Source of the DNA: Ornithinibacillus scapharcae TW25
Lineage (GTDB): Bacteria > Bacillota > Bacilli > Bacillales > Amphibacillaceae
Assembly (NCBI RefSeq): GCF_000190475.1
Contig: NZ_AEWH01000052.1
Coordinates: forward strand, 62,001 to 126,000
Direction: 5' to 3'
DNA: 64,000 nt
The notes under the pieces were generated by a model, which worked only from the letters and a program-made list of their open reading frames with translations, was not told the DNA's origin and did not search any database. The translations under genes and the position numbers were made by a program. The first letter of the stretch is position 1. The number at the start of each line of letters is the position of its first letter. Below, in pieces: positions 52,316-61,800 of the stretch.

Positions 52316-53515
52316 TCAAACTCCTTCTACAATTACCGATACTCCTTGACCAACCCCTACACACATCGTTGCTAAGCCATACCTAACATTTCTTCTCTTC
52401 ATCTCAAATATCAAGGAAGTTAGAATGCGTGCGCCACTCGCTCCCAAAGGATGACCGAAAGCTATCGCCCCACCATTCACATTCACAATGTCTTTATCTA
52501 ATTCTAATTCTTGCATACACGCGATAGACTGTGATGCAAATGCTTCATTCAACTCTACTAAACCTATGTCAGATATGGATAAGCCAGCTCGTGTTAATGC
52601 CTTCCTGGAGGAATAGATTGGACCTAGTCCCATTACAGCAGGTTCAAGTCCTGCAGTAGCACTAGTAATGTAACGGGCTATAGGCTTTACACCTAATTCT
52701 TCAGCAGTTTCCGCACTCATCAACAACAGTGCAGATGCACCATCATTCACCCCAGAGGCATTACCTGCTGTGACTGTACCACCTTCAAATAATGGCCTTA
52801 ATTTTTCTAACTTCTCCAAAGTTGTCCCCGGTCGTGGGTGCTCGTCTTTCTCTACTCGCAATTCATTCCCCTTCTTGTCCTGATATACGACTGAAACTAA
52901 TTCTTCAGCGAAAACATTGTTCTCTACAGCTTTTTGTGCACGTATTTGACTTTGTAAAGCGAACTGATCCTGTCTTTCACGACTAATCCCGTAACGTTTA
53001 GCCACATTCTCCGCTGTTTGCGGCATGGAATCTGTTCCGTATTTACGTTCAAGAGCCGAATTGATAAACCGCCAGCCTATCGTTGTATCATATAGTTCCA
53101 TGTTTCCCCTCGGGAATTCGCTATCAGGCTTTGCCATAACAAATGGTGCTCTTGTCATACTTTCTGTCCCACCTGCAATGTAAATATCCCCTTCACCTAT
53201 AGCTATAGCTCGGGCTGCGTACATGACTGCATCAAGTCCCGAACCACATAGACGGTTTATCGTGGTACCAGCAACTTCAACCGGTAATCCCGCAAGTAGC
53301 GCTGACATTCTAGCAACATTTCGATTATCTTCACCTGCTTGATTGGCATTCCCCAATACAACTTCCTCAATTCGTTCCATTGGTAGTTGCGGATTACGAT
53401 CTATTAGAGCCTTGATTACGATGGCACCTAAATCATCAGGACGAATATTTTTTAAAGCACCCTTATATCTACCAATTGGCGTTCTTAATGCGTCCACAAT
53501 TACAACATCTCTCAT
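52316..53515 (-). CDS. paaJ: Thiolase, predicted 3-oxoadipyl-CoA / acetyl-CoA C-acyltransferase (PaaJ role)
   Basis: 399 residues. Acyl-enzyme Cys in [19 protein letters not shown] (about 90), [38 protein letters not shown], the His in [17 protein letters not shown] and the second Cys in [19 protein letters not shown]. In the paa pathway it cleaves 3-oxo-5,6-dehydrosuberyl-CoA and 3-oxoadipyl-CoA. It overlaps the paaH stop by 4 bases. The symbol is by role; sequence alone cannot exclude a general beta-oxidation thiolase. Confidence 0.88.
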   Translation of the reverse strand: MRDVVIVDALRTPIGRYKGALKNIRPDDLGAIVIKALIDRNPQLPMERIEEVVLGNANQAGEDNRNVARMSALLAGLPVEVAGTTINRLCGSGLDAVMYAARAIAIGEGDIYIAGGTESMTRAPFVMAKPDSEFPRGNMELYDTTIGWRFINSALERKYGTDSMPQTAENVAKRYGISRERQDQFALQSQIRAQKAVENNVFAEELVSVVYQDKKGNELRVEKDEHPRPGTTLEKLEKLRPLFEGGTVTAGNASGVNDGASALLLMSAETAEELGVKPIARYITSATAGLEPAVMGLGPIYSSRKALTRAGLSISDIGLVELNEAFASQSIACMQELELDKDIVNVNGGAIAFGHPLGASGARILTSLIFEMKRRNVRYGLATMCVGVGQGVSVIVEGV

Positions 53516-54387
53516 TTTTTTACCATCTCGCTATCATTTGTATAATCATATACACCACGTCCTGTTTTCCTACCTAGACGCCCCGCCTTTACATATTGTT
53601 CTAACAACGGTGCTGGTCTAAATTTCTCACCTAATGTTTCGTGTAAGTACTTCAAGTTATTAAGTCGTGTATCGAGCCCAACAAGATCCCCTAATTCCAG
53701 TGGCCCCATCGGATAATTGAGACCGAGCTTAATAGCCTTATCAATATCCTCAGCTGATGCAACGCCCTCTTGAAGCATATAGAATGCCTCATTGCCAACC
53801 ATCGCGCTTATCCTACTTGTTACAAAGCCAGGAAACTCATTTACTTCGACTGTTTCCTTTCCCATTCTTTCTGCAACTTTTCTAATTAGACCTACCGTAT
53901 TAGCTGACGTTTCCAGTCCTTTTACAATTTCAACCAGTCTCATTCGATGAACTGGGTTAAAAAAATGCATTGCTGCAACCCGTTCCGGTCGTTTTGTATA
54001 GGACCCTAATTCAGTAGGACTAATAGTAGATGTATTGGAAGCAATCACTACTTGTTGAGGTGAAAAAACGTCTACTATTTCTAACACTTGTTTTTTTAAA
54101 TCTCGTTTTTCGGGAACTGCTTCGATCACAAAATCTGTTTCTTGGACAACAGTTTGTAGGTCAGTGGAGGTATGTAACGAATGGAATAATTTTTCGACAG
54201 AGGTATGCGAAATTTTACCTCGAGCTACTGCTTTTTCTGCTATCGTATTCAATTCAGCTAAAGCATTTGCCAACTGTTCTTTGGAGACATCTACAAGAGT
54301 CGTCTGAAAGCCAGCAAGGGCAGAGACATAGGCAATGCCTCTCCCCATTACACCAGCTCCAACGACAGTAATTTTATCTATTGTCAT
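53512..54387 (-). CDS. paaH: 3-Hydroxyacyl-CoA dehydrogenase (PaaH-like)
   Basis: 291 residues. NAD-binding VVGAGVMGRGIAYVSALAGFQTTLVD at the N-terminus, the catalytic region ASNTSTISPTELGSYTKRPERVAAMHFFNPVHRMRLVEIVKG (His-Glu dyad) and the C-terminal domain PGFVTSRISAMVGNEAF plus LGLNYPMGPLELGDLVGLD. Oxidises 3-hydroxyadipyl-CoA in phenylacetate degradation. A general hydroxybutyryl-CoA dehydrogenase role is possible. Coupled with the thiolase by an ATGA-type overlap. Confidence 0.9.
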   Translation of the reverse strand: MTIDKITVVGAGVMGRGIAYVSALAGFQTTLVDVSKEQLANALAELNTIAEKAVARGKISHTSVEKLFHSLHTSTDLQTVVQETDFVIEAVPEKRDLKKQVLEIVDVFSPQQVVIASNTSTISPTELGSYTKRPERVAAMHFFNPVHRMRLVEIVKGLETSANTVGLIRKVAERMGKETVEVNEFPGFVTSRISAMVGNEAFYMLQEGVASAEDIDKAIKLGLNYPMGPLELGDLVGLDTRLNNLKYLHETLGEKFRPAPLLEQYVKAGRLGRKTGRGVYDYTNDSEMVKK

Positions 54388-54420
54388 TGGTCTGCATTCC
54401 CTTCTATCAATCTATAACAC

Positions 54421-55941
54421 TTATACACCAAATGGGTTAATCGGTTTTGGTCCGTAATAAGAAAGGACACTCTTATCTTCCATATATAAATCGAGAGTTT
54501 CTACTGTTAGCTCACGGCCAAATCCAGATTGCTTATACCCTCCGAATGGTGTACCAGGGAAAGCAGAAAATGGACTATTTATCATCACGATACCTGCTTG
54601 GATTTGGTGTGCTACACGAGTTGCTCTAGCCTGGTTTGTTGTCCAAACGGCAGAACCAAGACCATATTCCGTATCATTTGCACGTTTGATAACGTCACGT
54701 TCATCTGTGAACTTCTCAACAACTACCACTGGACCAAAGATTTCTTCCCGAACAACCTTCATATCCGGTGTTACATCTGTAATAATGGTTGGTTCATACC
54801 AATGTCCATTTTCAAATCCTTCTATCTTCAACTCTTTTCCACCTGTAAGAATCGTAGCCCCCTCTTCACGGGCAGATTGTACATAGGAGTCAATTATTTC
54901 TAATTGATTTCGACTGATAATTGAACCGACATGGGTTTCCTTATCAAAAGGATCACCTAGTCTTAATTTCTGTGTTCTAGCAACGAATTGTTCCATAAAT
55001 TCATCATAAATTGCTTCATGGACAAATAGACGAGATCTAGCCTCACACGATTGTCCGGTATTAAAGAAAATGCCGAATATAGATCCAGCAACAGCAGCTT
55101 CTAAGTCCGCGTCTTCAAAGATAATGCTTGGTGACTTTCCACCTAACTCTAGTGTTAATCGCTTCAATGTACTTGAAGCCTTTTCCATGATATCTCTACC
55201 TGTAGGTGTAGAGCCTGTAAAGGCAACTTTATTCACATCGTTATGGGTTACAAGATAATCTCCAACAACTGAGCCTGCTCCAGGAATCGTGTTCACTACT
55301 CCTTCTGGAACTCCTGCCTCATGACAGATTTCATTCAGAATAATAGCAGTTATTGGAGTTAAGCTTGCAGGCTTCACGACAACAGAACAACCAGCGGCAA
55401 TAGCAGGTGCGATTTTCCATGCTGCCATCATCATCGGATAGTTCCAAGGAATAATCTGCGCACATACTCCAACCGGTTCCTTATGTGTATAGTTAAAGAA
55501 ACCATTCGGCATATTATTGACGGTGCCACGGTGACCAACAATAGCTCCTGCATAGAACTCAAAATCCTCTATAGCCTGGTTTATTTGCACTTGAGCCGCT
55601 CCGATAGATTTCCCGCTATTCAGTACTTCTAGCTCTACTAACTCATTGAATCTATTCCGCATTATAGATGCTATTTTATTTAGAACACGTGCACGTCTTC
55701 CTACTGGATATTTACGCCACTTCCCATTTTCAAAAGCGTTCCTTGCAGCTTGCACTGCCTTTTCTGCATCTTCCACAGAAGCTTTAGCGATTGTAGCAAT
55801 CACTTCCCCTTTCGCAGGATCAAAGGTTTCAAATACATCACCTGATACACTTTCCACACGTTCACCATTTATAATCATGGCATAATGCTTACGTTTCATT
55901 TCACCTACTGAAGCTATCTTCTCGGACAATAATTGTTCCAT
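54421..55941 (-). CDS. Aldehyde dehydrogenase of the paa cluster (PaaZ dehydrogenase-domain role)
   Basis: 506 residues of the NAD(P)-dependent aldehyde dehydrogenase superfamily: PWNYPMMMAAWKIAPAIAAGCSVVVKPASLTP, FTGSTPTGRDIM, the catalytic Glu in LELGGKSPSIIFEDAD and the catalytic Cys in FFNTGQSCEARSRLFV (GQSC). It lacks the MaoC hydratase domain of PaaZ, so it resembles stand-alone semialdehyde dehydrogenases (3-oxo-5,6-dehydrosuberyl-CoA semialdehyde or phenylacetaldehyde). AGGAGG precedes the ATG. Position between paaG and paaH supports a role in ring cleavage. Confidence 0.88.
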   Translation of the reverse strand: MEQLLSEKIASVGEMKRKHYAMIINGERVESVSGDVFETFDPAKGEVIATIAKASVEDAEKAVQAARNAFENGKWRKYPVGRRARVLNKIASIMRNRFNELVELEVLNSGKSIGAAQVQINQAIEDFEFYAGAIVGHRGTVNNMPNGFFNYTHKEPVGVCAQIIPWNYPMMMAAWKIAPAIAAGCSVVVKPASLTPITAIILNEICHEAGVPEGVVNTIPGAGSVVGDYLVTHNDVNKVAFTGSTPTGRDIMEKASSTLKRLTLELGGKSPSIIFEDADLEAAVAGSIFGIFFNTGQSCEARSRLFVHEAIYDEFMEQFVARTQKLRLGDPFDKETHVGSIISRNQLEIIDSYVQSAREEGATILTGGKELKIEGFENGHWYEPTIITDVTPDMKVVREEIFGPVVVVEKFTDERDVIKRANDTEYGLGSAVWTTNQARATRVAHQIQAGIVMINSPFSAFPGTPFGGYKQSGFGRELTVETLDLYMEDKSVLSYYGPKPINPFGV

Positions 55942-55953
55942 TGTAATTCCTCC

Positions 55954-56727
55954 TTATTTGCCAAAGTTCGGTTTTCGTTTCTCCATAAATGCTTTGAGTC
56001 CTTCTTGGTGATCAGCTGACATCCCAGCTATTCTTTGAGCGAAAGCTTCCCGCTCTAAAAACGTGTCAAATTCGGAATGCATACTATCCAACATATACCG
56101 TTTGATTAATGAAAAAGCTTTGGTCGGTAAGGATGCAATCTGCGCTGCAAATTCTGTTACTTGATTATCCCAACTATCTTCAGAAATCACTTTCGTTACT
56201 AGACCTAATTCCTGTGCTTCTTGGGCACTTATTGGACTACCTAGAACAGTGATTTCCATCGCTTTTGCATAGCCAACTATTCGTGGTAACAAATATAGAA
56301 AACCTGAATCAGGTATGAGTCCTATATTCATAAAGGCACTTACCAACTTGGCACTTTCCTTTATTAGGCGGAAATCACTCGCAAGTGCAAGCCCCATCCC
56401 AGCTCCAGCAGCAGTACCATTAATAGCCGCAATAATTGGTTTTGGGGTATCCTTTACTGCTTTTAACATTGGATGATATCGTTCACGAAGGAAGGCTGCA
56501 TGATTGGTATTCTCATCCACACCAGCCAAATCCTGACCAGAGCAAAATGCCTTCCCTTCGCCAGTAATCACAATGCATCGAACAGCCTCATCCTTTGTTG
56601 CCTGTTTTAACGCCTTTATAATTTCCTTATTCATCTGTTCTGTAAATGCGTTGTAGGCACTTGGGCGGTTTAGTACAATGGTGGCAATATGATCATGTTC
56701 CTTATAAAGAATTGTCTCGTATCCCAT
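55954..56727 (-). CDS. paaG: 1,2-Epoxyphenylacetyl-CoA isomerase (PaaG-like crotonase)
   Basis: 257 residues. Crotonase fold with FCSGQDLAGVDE, AAINGTAAGAGMGLALASDFRLI and IGLIPDSGFLYLLPRIVG. The GMGLALA and IPDSG (Asp in place of the second hydratase Glu) combination marks PaaG. It isomerises the ring epoxide to oxepin-CoA and also shifts a double bond later in the pathway. Separated from paaF by 4 bases. Confidence 0.9.
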   Translation of the reverse strand: MGYETILYKEHDHIATIVLNRPSAYNAFTEQMNKEIIKALKQATKDEAVRCIVITGEGKAFCSGQDLAGVDENTNHAAFLRERYHPMLKAVKDTPKPIIAAINGTAAGAGMGLALASDFRLIKESAKLVSAFMNIGLIPDSGFLYLLPRIVGYAKAMEITVLGSPISAQEAQELGLVTKVISEDSWDNQVTEFAAQIASLPTKAFSLIKRYMLDSMHSEFDTFLEREAFAQRIAGMSADHQEGLKAFMEKRKPNFGK

Positions 56728-56731
56728 CTAC

Positions 56732-57502
56732 TCACACCCCCTTAAACGATGGTGGGCGTTTTTCAGAGAAAGCTTGCATGCCTTCTTTCTGATCCTCAGA
56801 AGCAAAGGTTAAATAAAAGTTTTTCCGTTCTAATGTTTTACCTTCTTTTAAGCTTTCATCAAGAGCAGTGTACACTGCTTCCTTAATCATCCGAATAGAG
56901 ATTGGTGGCTGCTTTGCCAATTGGTGTGCCAGCCGCATTGTTTCCTCCACTACTAATTCTCTAGCTACAATACGATTGATTATCCCATTTTCAAAAGCTA
57001 CACTTGCGGACATTTGTTCCCCTAACCAGATCCACTCAAGTGCCTTTTTAGTTCCAAGAGCCTTTGTTAAGAATTGTGTTCCTCCAGCACCAGGCATTAC
57101 ACCAAGCTTCACCTCGGGAAAACCAAAACGTGCATCATCCGCAGCAATAATTAGATCACAATGAAGGGCTAGTTCAAATCCACCACCAAGTGCAAATCCA
57201 TTAACAGCAGCAAGTATAGGCTTTTTAATTAAGCTAATTTTGTCCCATTCTGCAAAAGGGTTTGCTAATTCTAAAGTAAGAGGGGTCTCTTCTATCATCT
57301 CGTCAATATCAGCCCCTGCAGCAAATGCTTGCTCACTTCCTCGCAATACAATGACCCTGACAGAAGGGTCTCTATCAAACATTTCAAGCTGCCCTACTAT
57401 TTCCTCAACCATTTTCCGGTTTAGTGCATTGAGTACTTTGGGACGATTTAGTTGAATAATTCCTACACTTTCATCTATATACGATTGAATGTACTTATTC
57501 AT
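56732..57502 (-). CDS. paaF: Enoyl-CoA hydratase (PaaF-like)
   Basis: 256 residues with both hydratase glutamates in their usual places: AAVNGFALGGGFELALHCDLIIA and FGFPEVKLGVMPGAGGTQFLTKALG. Hydrates 2,3-dehydroadipyl-CoA. AFAAGADIDEM is the CoA-binding segment. The start overlaps the EthD gene by 8 bases. Confidence 0.9.
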   Translation of the reverse strand: MNKYIQSYIDESVGIIQLNRPKVLNALNRKMVEEIVGQLEMFDRDPSVRVIVLRGSEQAFAAGADIDEMIEETPLTLELANPFAEWDKISLIKKPILAAVNGFALGGGFELALHCDLIIAADDARFGFPEVKLGVMPGAGGTQFLTKALGTKKALEWIWLGEQMSASVAFENGIINRIVARELVVEETMRLAHQLAKQPPISIRMIKEAVYTALDESLKEGKTLERKNFYLTFASEDQKEGMQAFSEKRPPSFKGV

Positions 57503-57800
57503 TTACCTCTTCACCAATCATTAAGGTGACAATATCACCTGCAAATTTCATGACATCCCTACCGGAAGCCTTGCCTTCATCGGTTTTCATTGCCTGTTGT
57601 AATGCTTCATGACTTTCATAATACATCTCACATAATAAATAAAATTCACTCTCACCCATTGGAGAACCTACTATTCTAGTAACCTCCATTTTTTGTAGCC
57701 CAGGAATCTTACTTGTTATTGGTGCATGCGTGTTGAAATAATGCTCATCGAATGCATCCTTGTCTTTTGGTTGTTTGTATAAAGCGATTAATTTTACCAT
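57495..57800 (-). CDS. EthD family small protein of the paa operon
   Basis: 101 residues, a dimeric alpha/beta-barrel (ferredoxin-like) fold: MVKLIALYKQPKDKDAFDEHYFNTHAPITSKIPGLQKMEVTRI, with the EthD opening KxPxDxxxFxxHYxxxHAP, and a conserved FYLLCEMYYESHEALQQAM. EthD proteins accompany mono-oxygenase and aromatic degradation operons; the catalytic role is unknown. In this operon it sits between paaD and paaF. It may detoxify or tautomerise an unstable intermediate (inference). Confidence 0.88.
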   Translation of the reverse strand: MVKLIALYKQPKDKDAFDEHYFNTHAPITSKIPGLQKMEVTRIVGSPMGESEFYLLCEMYYESHEALQQAMKTDEGKASGRDVMKFAGDIVTLMIGEEVNE

Positions 57801-57811
57801 TTCTATTCCCC

Positions 57812-58321
57812 CTAATAATTTGTTGGAAGTGGTTTAACCACTGGCTTCATTGCTTCAAATGGATTTCTACAGGCACTGCAATATAAGATACTTCTACATG
57901 CGGTAGGACCGAATACATTTTCCATGGACGTATAATCGGATTCACAGTACGGACAATTAACGGTCCATTCATCCCCTGGACGATAATTTTCCGGTGGAGG
58001 TGCGATTCCATGTTTTTTTAGCTCTTCTTTACCTTTCTCCGTTATCGAATCCGTAGACCATTGGATTTCTAGGGTGAATTTAACATTGCAAGCCTCGACC
58101 CAATCTAGCTCTTCTATTGCCTTTTTCACATTTAATTCAATAAAGTCTAGTGCTGGACACCCTGCAAATGTCGGTACCATTTGGATATTCACTTGACCAG
58201 AATCAATACGCACTTCATGAACCATTCCTAAATCATAGACACTAACAGAAGGGAGTTCAGGGTCATCAACTGTTTTTAATACAGAATATAATTCTTCTAT
58301 TAAATCTTTTTCTTCACGCAA
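57812..58321 (-). CDS. paaD: Phenylacetyl-CoA epoxidase subunit PaaD
   Basis: 169 residues. A MIP18-family (DUF59) domain comes first: VDDPELPSVSVYDLGMVHEVRID, VQIQ-like NIQMVPTFAGCPALDFIELNVKKAIEEL. A C-terminal zinc ribbon follows: CPYCESDY...CRSILYCSACRNPFEAM. This two-part layout is typical of PaaD/PaaJ, the Fe-S or metal maturation helper of the epoxidase. Start 58321 lies 52 bases after paaC. Confidence 0.9.
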   Translation of the reverse strand: MREEKDLIEELYSVLKTVDDPELPSVSVYDLGMVHEVRIDSGQVNIQMVPTFAGCPALDFIELNVKKAIEELDWVEACNVKFTLEIQWSTDSITEKGKEELKKHGIAPPPENYRPGDEWTVNCPYCESDYTSMENVFGPTACRSILYCSACRNPFEAMKPVVKPLPTNY

Positions 58322-58373
58322 TGTCTCGCCTCCTCTCCTTCAATTCTATTCCGTTGTTTCTTTGTACATGCCT

Positions 58374-59195
58374 TTACCAAGCTGCAGATTTATCACTATT
58401 GTAGACTTCTGCTAAAGTGTCTAAAGCTTGAACTAAGTCAGCAGTGTGCTCACCATTCCTGCCGCTACCGTACCTTTTACCAAGAGTAGCGTTAGGCACA
58501 TCTAATAAGACTTCTGTAATTTCCTTTTGCCATCTATCTAATAATTCCTCTTCGCCAATCGTTATAAGATGGTGCTTTCTCATATCTGTAGCTAGGGTTC
58601 CTAGTTCTAAAACATCTCCAAACTCCTCCCACGCTTCCAGCACACGTTGTTTTATTTTATTTTTTGCCTCTTCCGTAGAGGATTGCAGCTGCTGTATCCA
58701 CAATTTCCAATGTGCTAAATGGTAAGGATGCTCCATTAACACTTTTCTAGCAACATATGCTAGAGGCTGATACGAGCTGTTTGCAATCGCTTCCAATTTT
58801 GTTTTTTTGAATGTTTCATAGAAGAAGTTTCGCACCACAGCCAATGCCCAATCATAATAAGGATCCTCTAAATATTTCCCTTCCCCATTACGCTTTTCAA
58901 GATACGTACCATTACGACGTTCCTCTACTTTTCTACCATGGGCTAAATCATCTGCCTTTCCATCACCAAGTTCTTCTAGCAGATTGTAATACATTACCGC
59001 ATGGCCCATTGTATTTTGTGTAATAGAAGAGTAAGCTACATCTTCTTCGACATGGGGGGCTAGCCCTAACCATTCAGCTCCTCTAAAGGAAATTAACAAA
59101 TCATCATCTGCTAATTGATAAAGTAGTTCCTTTAAGGCCTTTAAATATTCTGGATTTTGTTTAGCTTGTTCTGCTGTCTCCACTATTGGATTCAT
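58374..59195 (-). CDS. paaC: Phenylacetyl-CoA epoxidase subunit PaaC
   Basis: 273 residues from the ATG at 59193-59195 (MNPIVETAEQAKQN), which has GAGGTGA 8 bases upstream and overlaps the paaB stop by 4 bases. Ferritin-like helical protein: LISFRGAEWLGLAPHVEEDVAYSSITQNTMGHAVMYYNLLEELG, DPYYDWALAVVRNFFYET, and a C-terminal GKRYGSGRNGEHTADLVQALDTLAEVYN that marks PaaC. It lacks metal ligands and forms the structural partner of PaaA. Confidence 0.93.
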   Translation of the reverse strand: MNPIVETAEQAKQNPEYLKALKELLYQLADDDLLISFRGAEWLGLAPHVEEDVAYSSITQNTMGHAVMYYNLLEELGDGKADDLAHGRKVEERRNGTYLEKRNGEGKYLEDPYYDWALAVVRNFFYETFKKTKLEAIANSSYQPLAYVARKVLMEHPYHLAHWKLWIQQLQSSTEEAKNKIKQRVLEAWEEFGDVLELGTLATDMRKHHLITIGEEELLDRWQKEITEVLLDVPNATLGKRYGSGRNGEHTADLVQALDTLAEVYNSDKSAAW

Positions 59196-59545
59196 TTTCG
59201 CTTCACCTCTTTCCAAGACATGATTTCTTTCTCATCTAACATGCCTTGTTCCTTCTCCTTCCATTTCTGCCTGAGATAGCCATATCCTTTTGTTGTACGA
59301 TATTCCTTATTATCCAAACGTTTAGTCCAATTCTGTCTTTCTTCACTAGACATTTTGCGAACATCATTTTGCTTTACTACCCATATATCAATTACTTCTT
59401 CTCGGCGCATAAAGTTTTCTTGGGCCATCATCATTGCCATTTCCTTATTTGGTGCCAATAAACTAAATTGGTGTTGCATCGGTGCTTTATTACCTCTTCT
59501 ACTAAACACCTCATACACCTGATAGAAGTCGGATTCCTTCGCCAT
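59192..59545 (-). CDS. paaB: Phenylacetyl-CoA epoxidase subunit PaaB
   Basis: 117 residues from the ATG at 59543-59545 (MAKESDFYQVYEVFSRRGNKAP), with GGGAGG upstream. The conserved PaaB stretch YEVFSRRG...MQHQFSLLAPNKEMAMMMAQENFMRREEVIDIWVV is complete. PaaB bridges PaaAC dimers in the epoxidase. The C-terminal KGYGYLRQKWKEKEQ extension is longer than in E. coli. Confidence 0.93.
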   Translation of the reverse strand: MAKESDFYQVYEVFSRRGNKAPMQHQFSLLAPNKEMAMMMAQENFMRREEVIDIWVVKQNDVRKMSSEERQNWTKRLDNKEYRTTKGYGYLRQKWKEKEQGMLDEKEIMSWKEVKRK

Positions 59546-59565
59546 TTTTGTTCCTCCCAACTTTT

Positions 59566-60555
59566 TTAAACGCTAACTGGTTCTGTTGCTAAGGCAGTTC
59601 TTACCCAACGATTATTTTCATACGCAATCTCTCTAAGACGTAATCGCTCTTTTGAACGTGGGCCTTTATTACGAATGATTTCTTTAAAGACTTCCCAGTC
59701 AGGTTGCTTGTAAATCCATTTTTCCTGTTCTTGATCATAACGAATGGTCTCATCCGGTACTGTCAGACCCAGCGAAAATACCCTCGGCATATACTTAGAA
59801 AGAAATGCTTGTCGCAACTCTTCATTCGTACTCTTTCGAATTTTATATTGAATCATAATATCTTGTTTAGAAGATCCAGTTGTCTCAGCAGAAGCAGGGC
59901 CAAAAAACATGAGAAGTGCTGGCCACCAACGATTTAATGATTCTTGTAAAATGTCCCTTTGATATTGGTTGCCTTCCGCAAGTGCCATGATAATTGATTC
60001 CCCATGTTGAGCATGAAACACTTCTTCTTGGCAAATACGTTGTAACGCGCGTTGATATGGACCATAGGAGGCATCTAGCATATTGGTTTGGGAAATGATC
60101 GCTGCACCATCTACCAACCAACCGACCATTCCTGCATCTGCCCAAGTCTTTGTTGGCATATGAAAGACATTATGAAATTTCAGGTCTCCATTTAATAAGT
60201 CCTCCATAATATTCTCCCTCGTCTTGCCGTATGGCTTCATTAAGTCCTCAGCAACGCGTAACAGAAGCTGGCCATGCCCCATCTCATCCTGAACCTTCGC
60301 CATAATCCCTAGCTTTCTTCTTAATGTAGGTGCTTTTGGCACCCATTCCTTCTCAGGTAATGCACCCATAATTTCCGATATTCCATGCATAGAGATTAGC
60401 TTAATCAATGCTTGACGATAATCCTCTGGCATCCAGTCATCGGCTTCGATTTTCTCTCCTGCCTCTATACGCGCCATAAATGCATCATATTTCTCTTGAT
60501 CCTGTTCCACGTAAGCAGTTGTCTTGGAATCCCCATCTTCCACATAGTTATACAT
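59566..60555 (-). CDS. paaA: Phenylacetyl-CoA epoxidase catalytic subunit PaaA
   Basis: 329 residues. Di-iron ligand motifs EMGH in AKVQDEMGHGQLLLRVAEDL and EEVFH in RICQEEVFHAQHGESI, with a helical ferritin-like fold and the PaaA opening MYNYVEDGDSKTTAYVEQDQEKYDAFMARIEAGEKIEADDWMPEDYRQALIKLISMHGISEIMG. It epoxidises the aromatic ring of phenylacetyl-CoA with O2 and electrons. AAGGGTGG is 6 bases before the ATG. First gene of the operon; promoter TTGTCA-17-TATGAT carries an AACG-type operator. Confidence 0.95.
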   Translation of the reverse strand: MYNYVEDGDSKTTAYVEQDQEKYDAFMARIEAGEKIEADDWMPEDYRQALIKLISMHGISEIMGALPEKEWVPKAPTLRRKLGIMAKVQDEMGHGQLLLRVAEDLMKPYGKTRENIMEDLLNGDLKFHNVFHMPTKTWADAGMVGWLVDGAAIISQTNMLDASYGPYQRALQRICQEEVFHAQHGESIIMALAEGNQYQRDILQESLNRWWPALLMFFGPASAETTGSSKQDIMIQYKIRKSTNEELRQAFLSKYMPRVFSLGLTVPDETIRYDQEQEKWIYKQPDWEVFKEIIRNKGPRSKERLRLREIAYENNRWVRTALATEPVSV

Positions 60556-60567
60556 GGTACCACCCTT

Positions 60568-60592
60568 TCATAACGTTTCTTTAACGTTATCA
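60568..60592. promoter_or_regulatory. AACG-type operator at the paaA promoter
   Basis: The minus strand reads TGATAACGTT, AAAG, AAACGTTATGA. It overlaps the -10 hexamer (60589-60594) and start point of the paaABCD promoter, and aligns gap-free with sites before paaI and pdhA. Confidence 0.65.
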
Positions 60593-60617
60593 TAACAAAG
60601 TGTTATACTAATGACAA
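60589..60617 (-). promoter_or_regulatory. Promoter of the paa operon
   Basis: TTGTCA (60612-60617), 17-base spacer, TATGAT (60589-60594) on the minus strand. Confidence 0.65.
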
Positions 60618-60905
60618 TATGATAATTTCAAATTTTCTCAACAATGTACCAGAATATTGTTGTGAAGCATATTTAGTTGAATATATTCTATATATCTCCA
60701 AGTAAAGAATAACGGTATTTTAAATGACGTTATATTTCTATTAGTTTATAGACTAATAGTCAAATTTGTTTATTCCACTAGAAAACTATTATTTTCGAAC
60801 TATTTTTGTTAAAATTCTTACTAATGGTAGTACCATCGATAAGATACTCTGTTCGCTCATTTTTTGTGCGATCAAAAGTATTAGTAGAGAGAGAGGAACC
60901 CTTTC
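60618..60905. other. paaA-paaX divergent intergenic region
   Basis: No gene. It holds an ATAACGTCAT half-site at about 60723-60733 (minus strand) and a small palindrome ATGGTAGTACCAT (60824-60836) about 70 bases before paaX. Either could be used for autoregulation. No strong paaX promoter is obvious. Confidence 0.5.
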
Positions 60906-61754
60906 ATGGAAAATCAATTTAATACAAGATCAATGATTTTCACCCTTTTCGGTGATTACATAAGGCATTATGATAACGTCATCTGGACGGGTAGTTTAAT
61001 TCGTTTGCTGGAGGAATTTGGGCATAATGAACAGTCGGTTCGAGCAGCACTATCTCGAATGAGTAAACAAGGATGGATACAGGCTGAAAAGGTAGGTAAT
61101 AAAAGCTATTATTCTCTTACTGAACGTGGTCAAGCACGAATGGAAGAGGCTTCGAAGAGGATTTACAAAACAGAACATCCTTCGTGGGATGGACAATGGA
61201 GAATACTGGTTTATACGATTCCAGAAAACAAACGACATCTACGTGATGAATTACGAAAAGAATTGGTCTGGAGCGGATTTGGGTTGTTATCCAATAGTTG
61301 CTGGATAACACCAAACCCATTAGAAGAACAAGTTAATCGCTTAATTGAGAAATACGATATAAGTGAATACGTGTCTTTCTTCAACGCTTCCTATATTGGC
61401 AAGAATAGCCAAGATGAGCTAATTCAAAAATGTTGGAATCTTGATGAGGTAAATGAGAAGTACCAGTTATTTATACAGGAATATAGCCAAAAATATGTAA
61501 TTGATAAGAATAAGATTGAGAAAGGCGAGCTGACAGATGGAAGCTGCTTTGTTAAGTCAGCAATGCTCGTCCACCAATATCGTAAATTTTTATTTATCGA
61601 CCCGAACTTACCACAAGAATTATTACCTGCGAAATGGCTTGGTGATTCTGCAGCATCCTTGTTTAATGACTACTATAAAATGCTAACAGAACCAGCAAAA
61701 CGTTTCTTTAAAGAAGTATTTGAACTGGGTGAGATAGATAAAATATTGAAGTAA
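60906..61754 (+). CDS. paaX: PaaX family transcriptional repressor
   Basis: 282 residues. N-terminal winged helix RSMIFTLFGDYIRHYDNVIWTGSLIRLLEEFGHNEQSVRAALSRMSKQGWIQAEKVGNKSYYSLTERG, the PaaX signature, then the central PaaX domain (WDGQWRILVYTIPENKRHLRDELRKELVWSGFGLLSNSCWITPN) and the C-terminal PaaX_C domain (LPAKWLGDSAASLFNDYY). PaaX represses paa genes and responds to phenylacetyl-CoA. It is divergent from paaA. AGAGAGAGG lies upstream of the ATG. Confidence 0.93.
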   Translation: MENQFNTRSMIFTLFGDYIRHYDNVIWTGSLIRLLEEFGHNEQSVRAALSRMSKQGWIQAEKVGNKSYYSLTERGQARMEEASKRIYKTEHPSWDGQWRILVYTIPENKRHLRDELRKELVWSGFGLLSNSCWITPNPLEEQVNRLIEKYDISEYVSFFNASYIGKNSQDELIQKCWNLDEVNEKYQLFIQEYSQKYVIDKNKIEKGELTDGSCFVKSAMLVHQYRKFLFIDPNLPQELLPAKWLGDSAASLFNDYYKMLTEPAKRFFKEVFELGEIDKILK

Positions 61755-61760
61755 AATATT

Positions 61761-61792
61761 AAGCACTAGGATGCTTTTCTCTCCTAGTGCTT
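61761..61792. terminator. Bidirectional terminator after paaX
   Basis: AAGCACTAGGA (61761-61771) pairs with TCCTAGTGCTT (61782-61792) between the converging paaX and acetyltransferase genes. Confidence 0.8.
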
Positions 61793-61800
61793 TAAACAAT

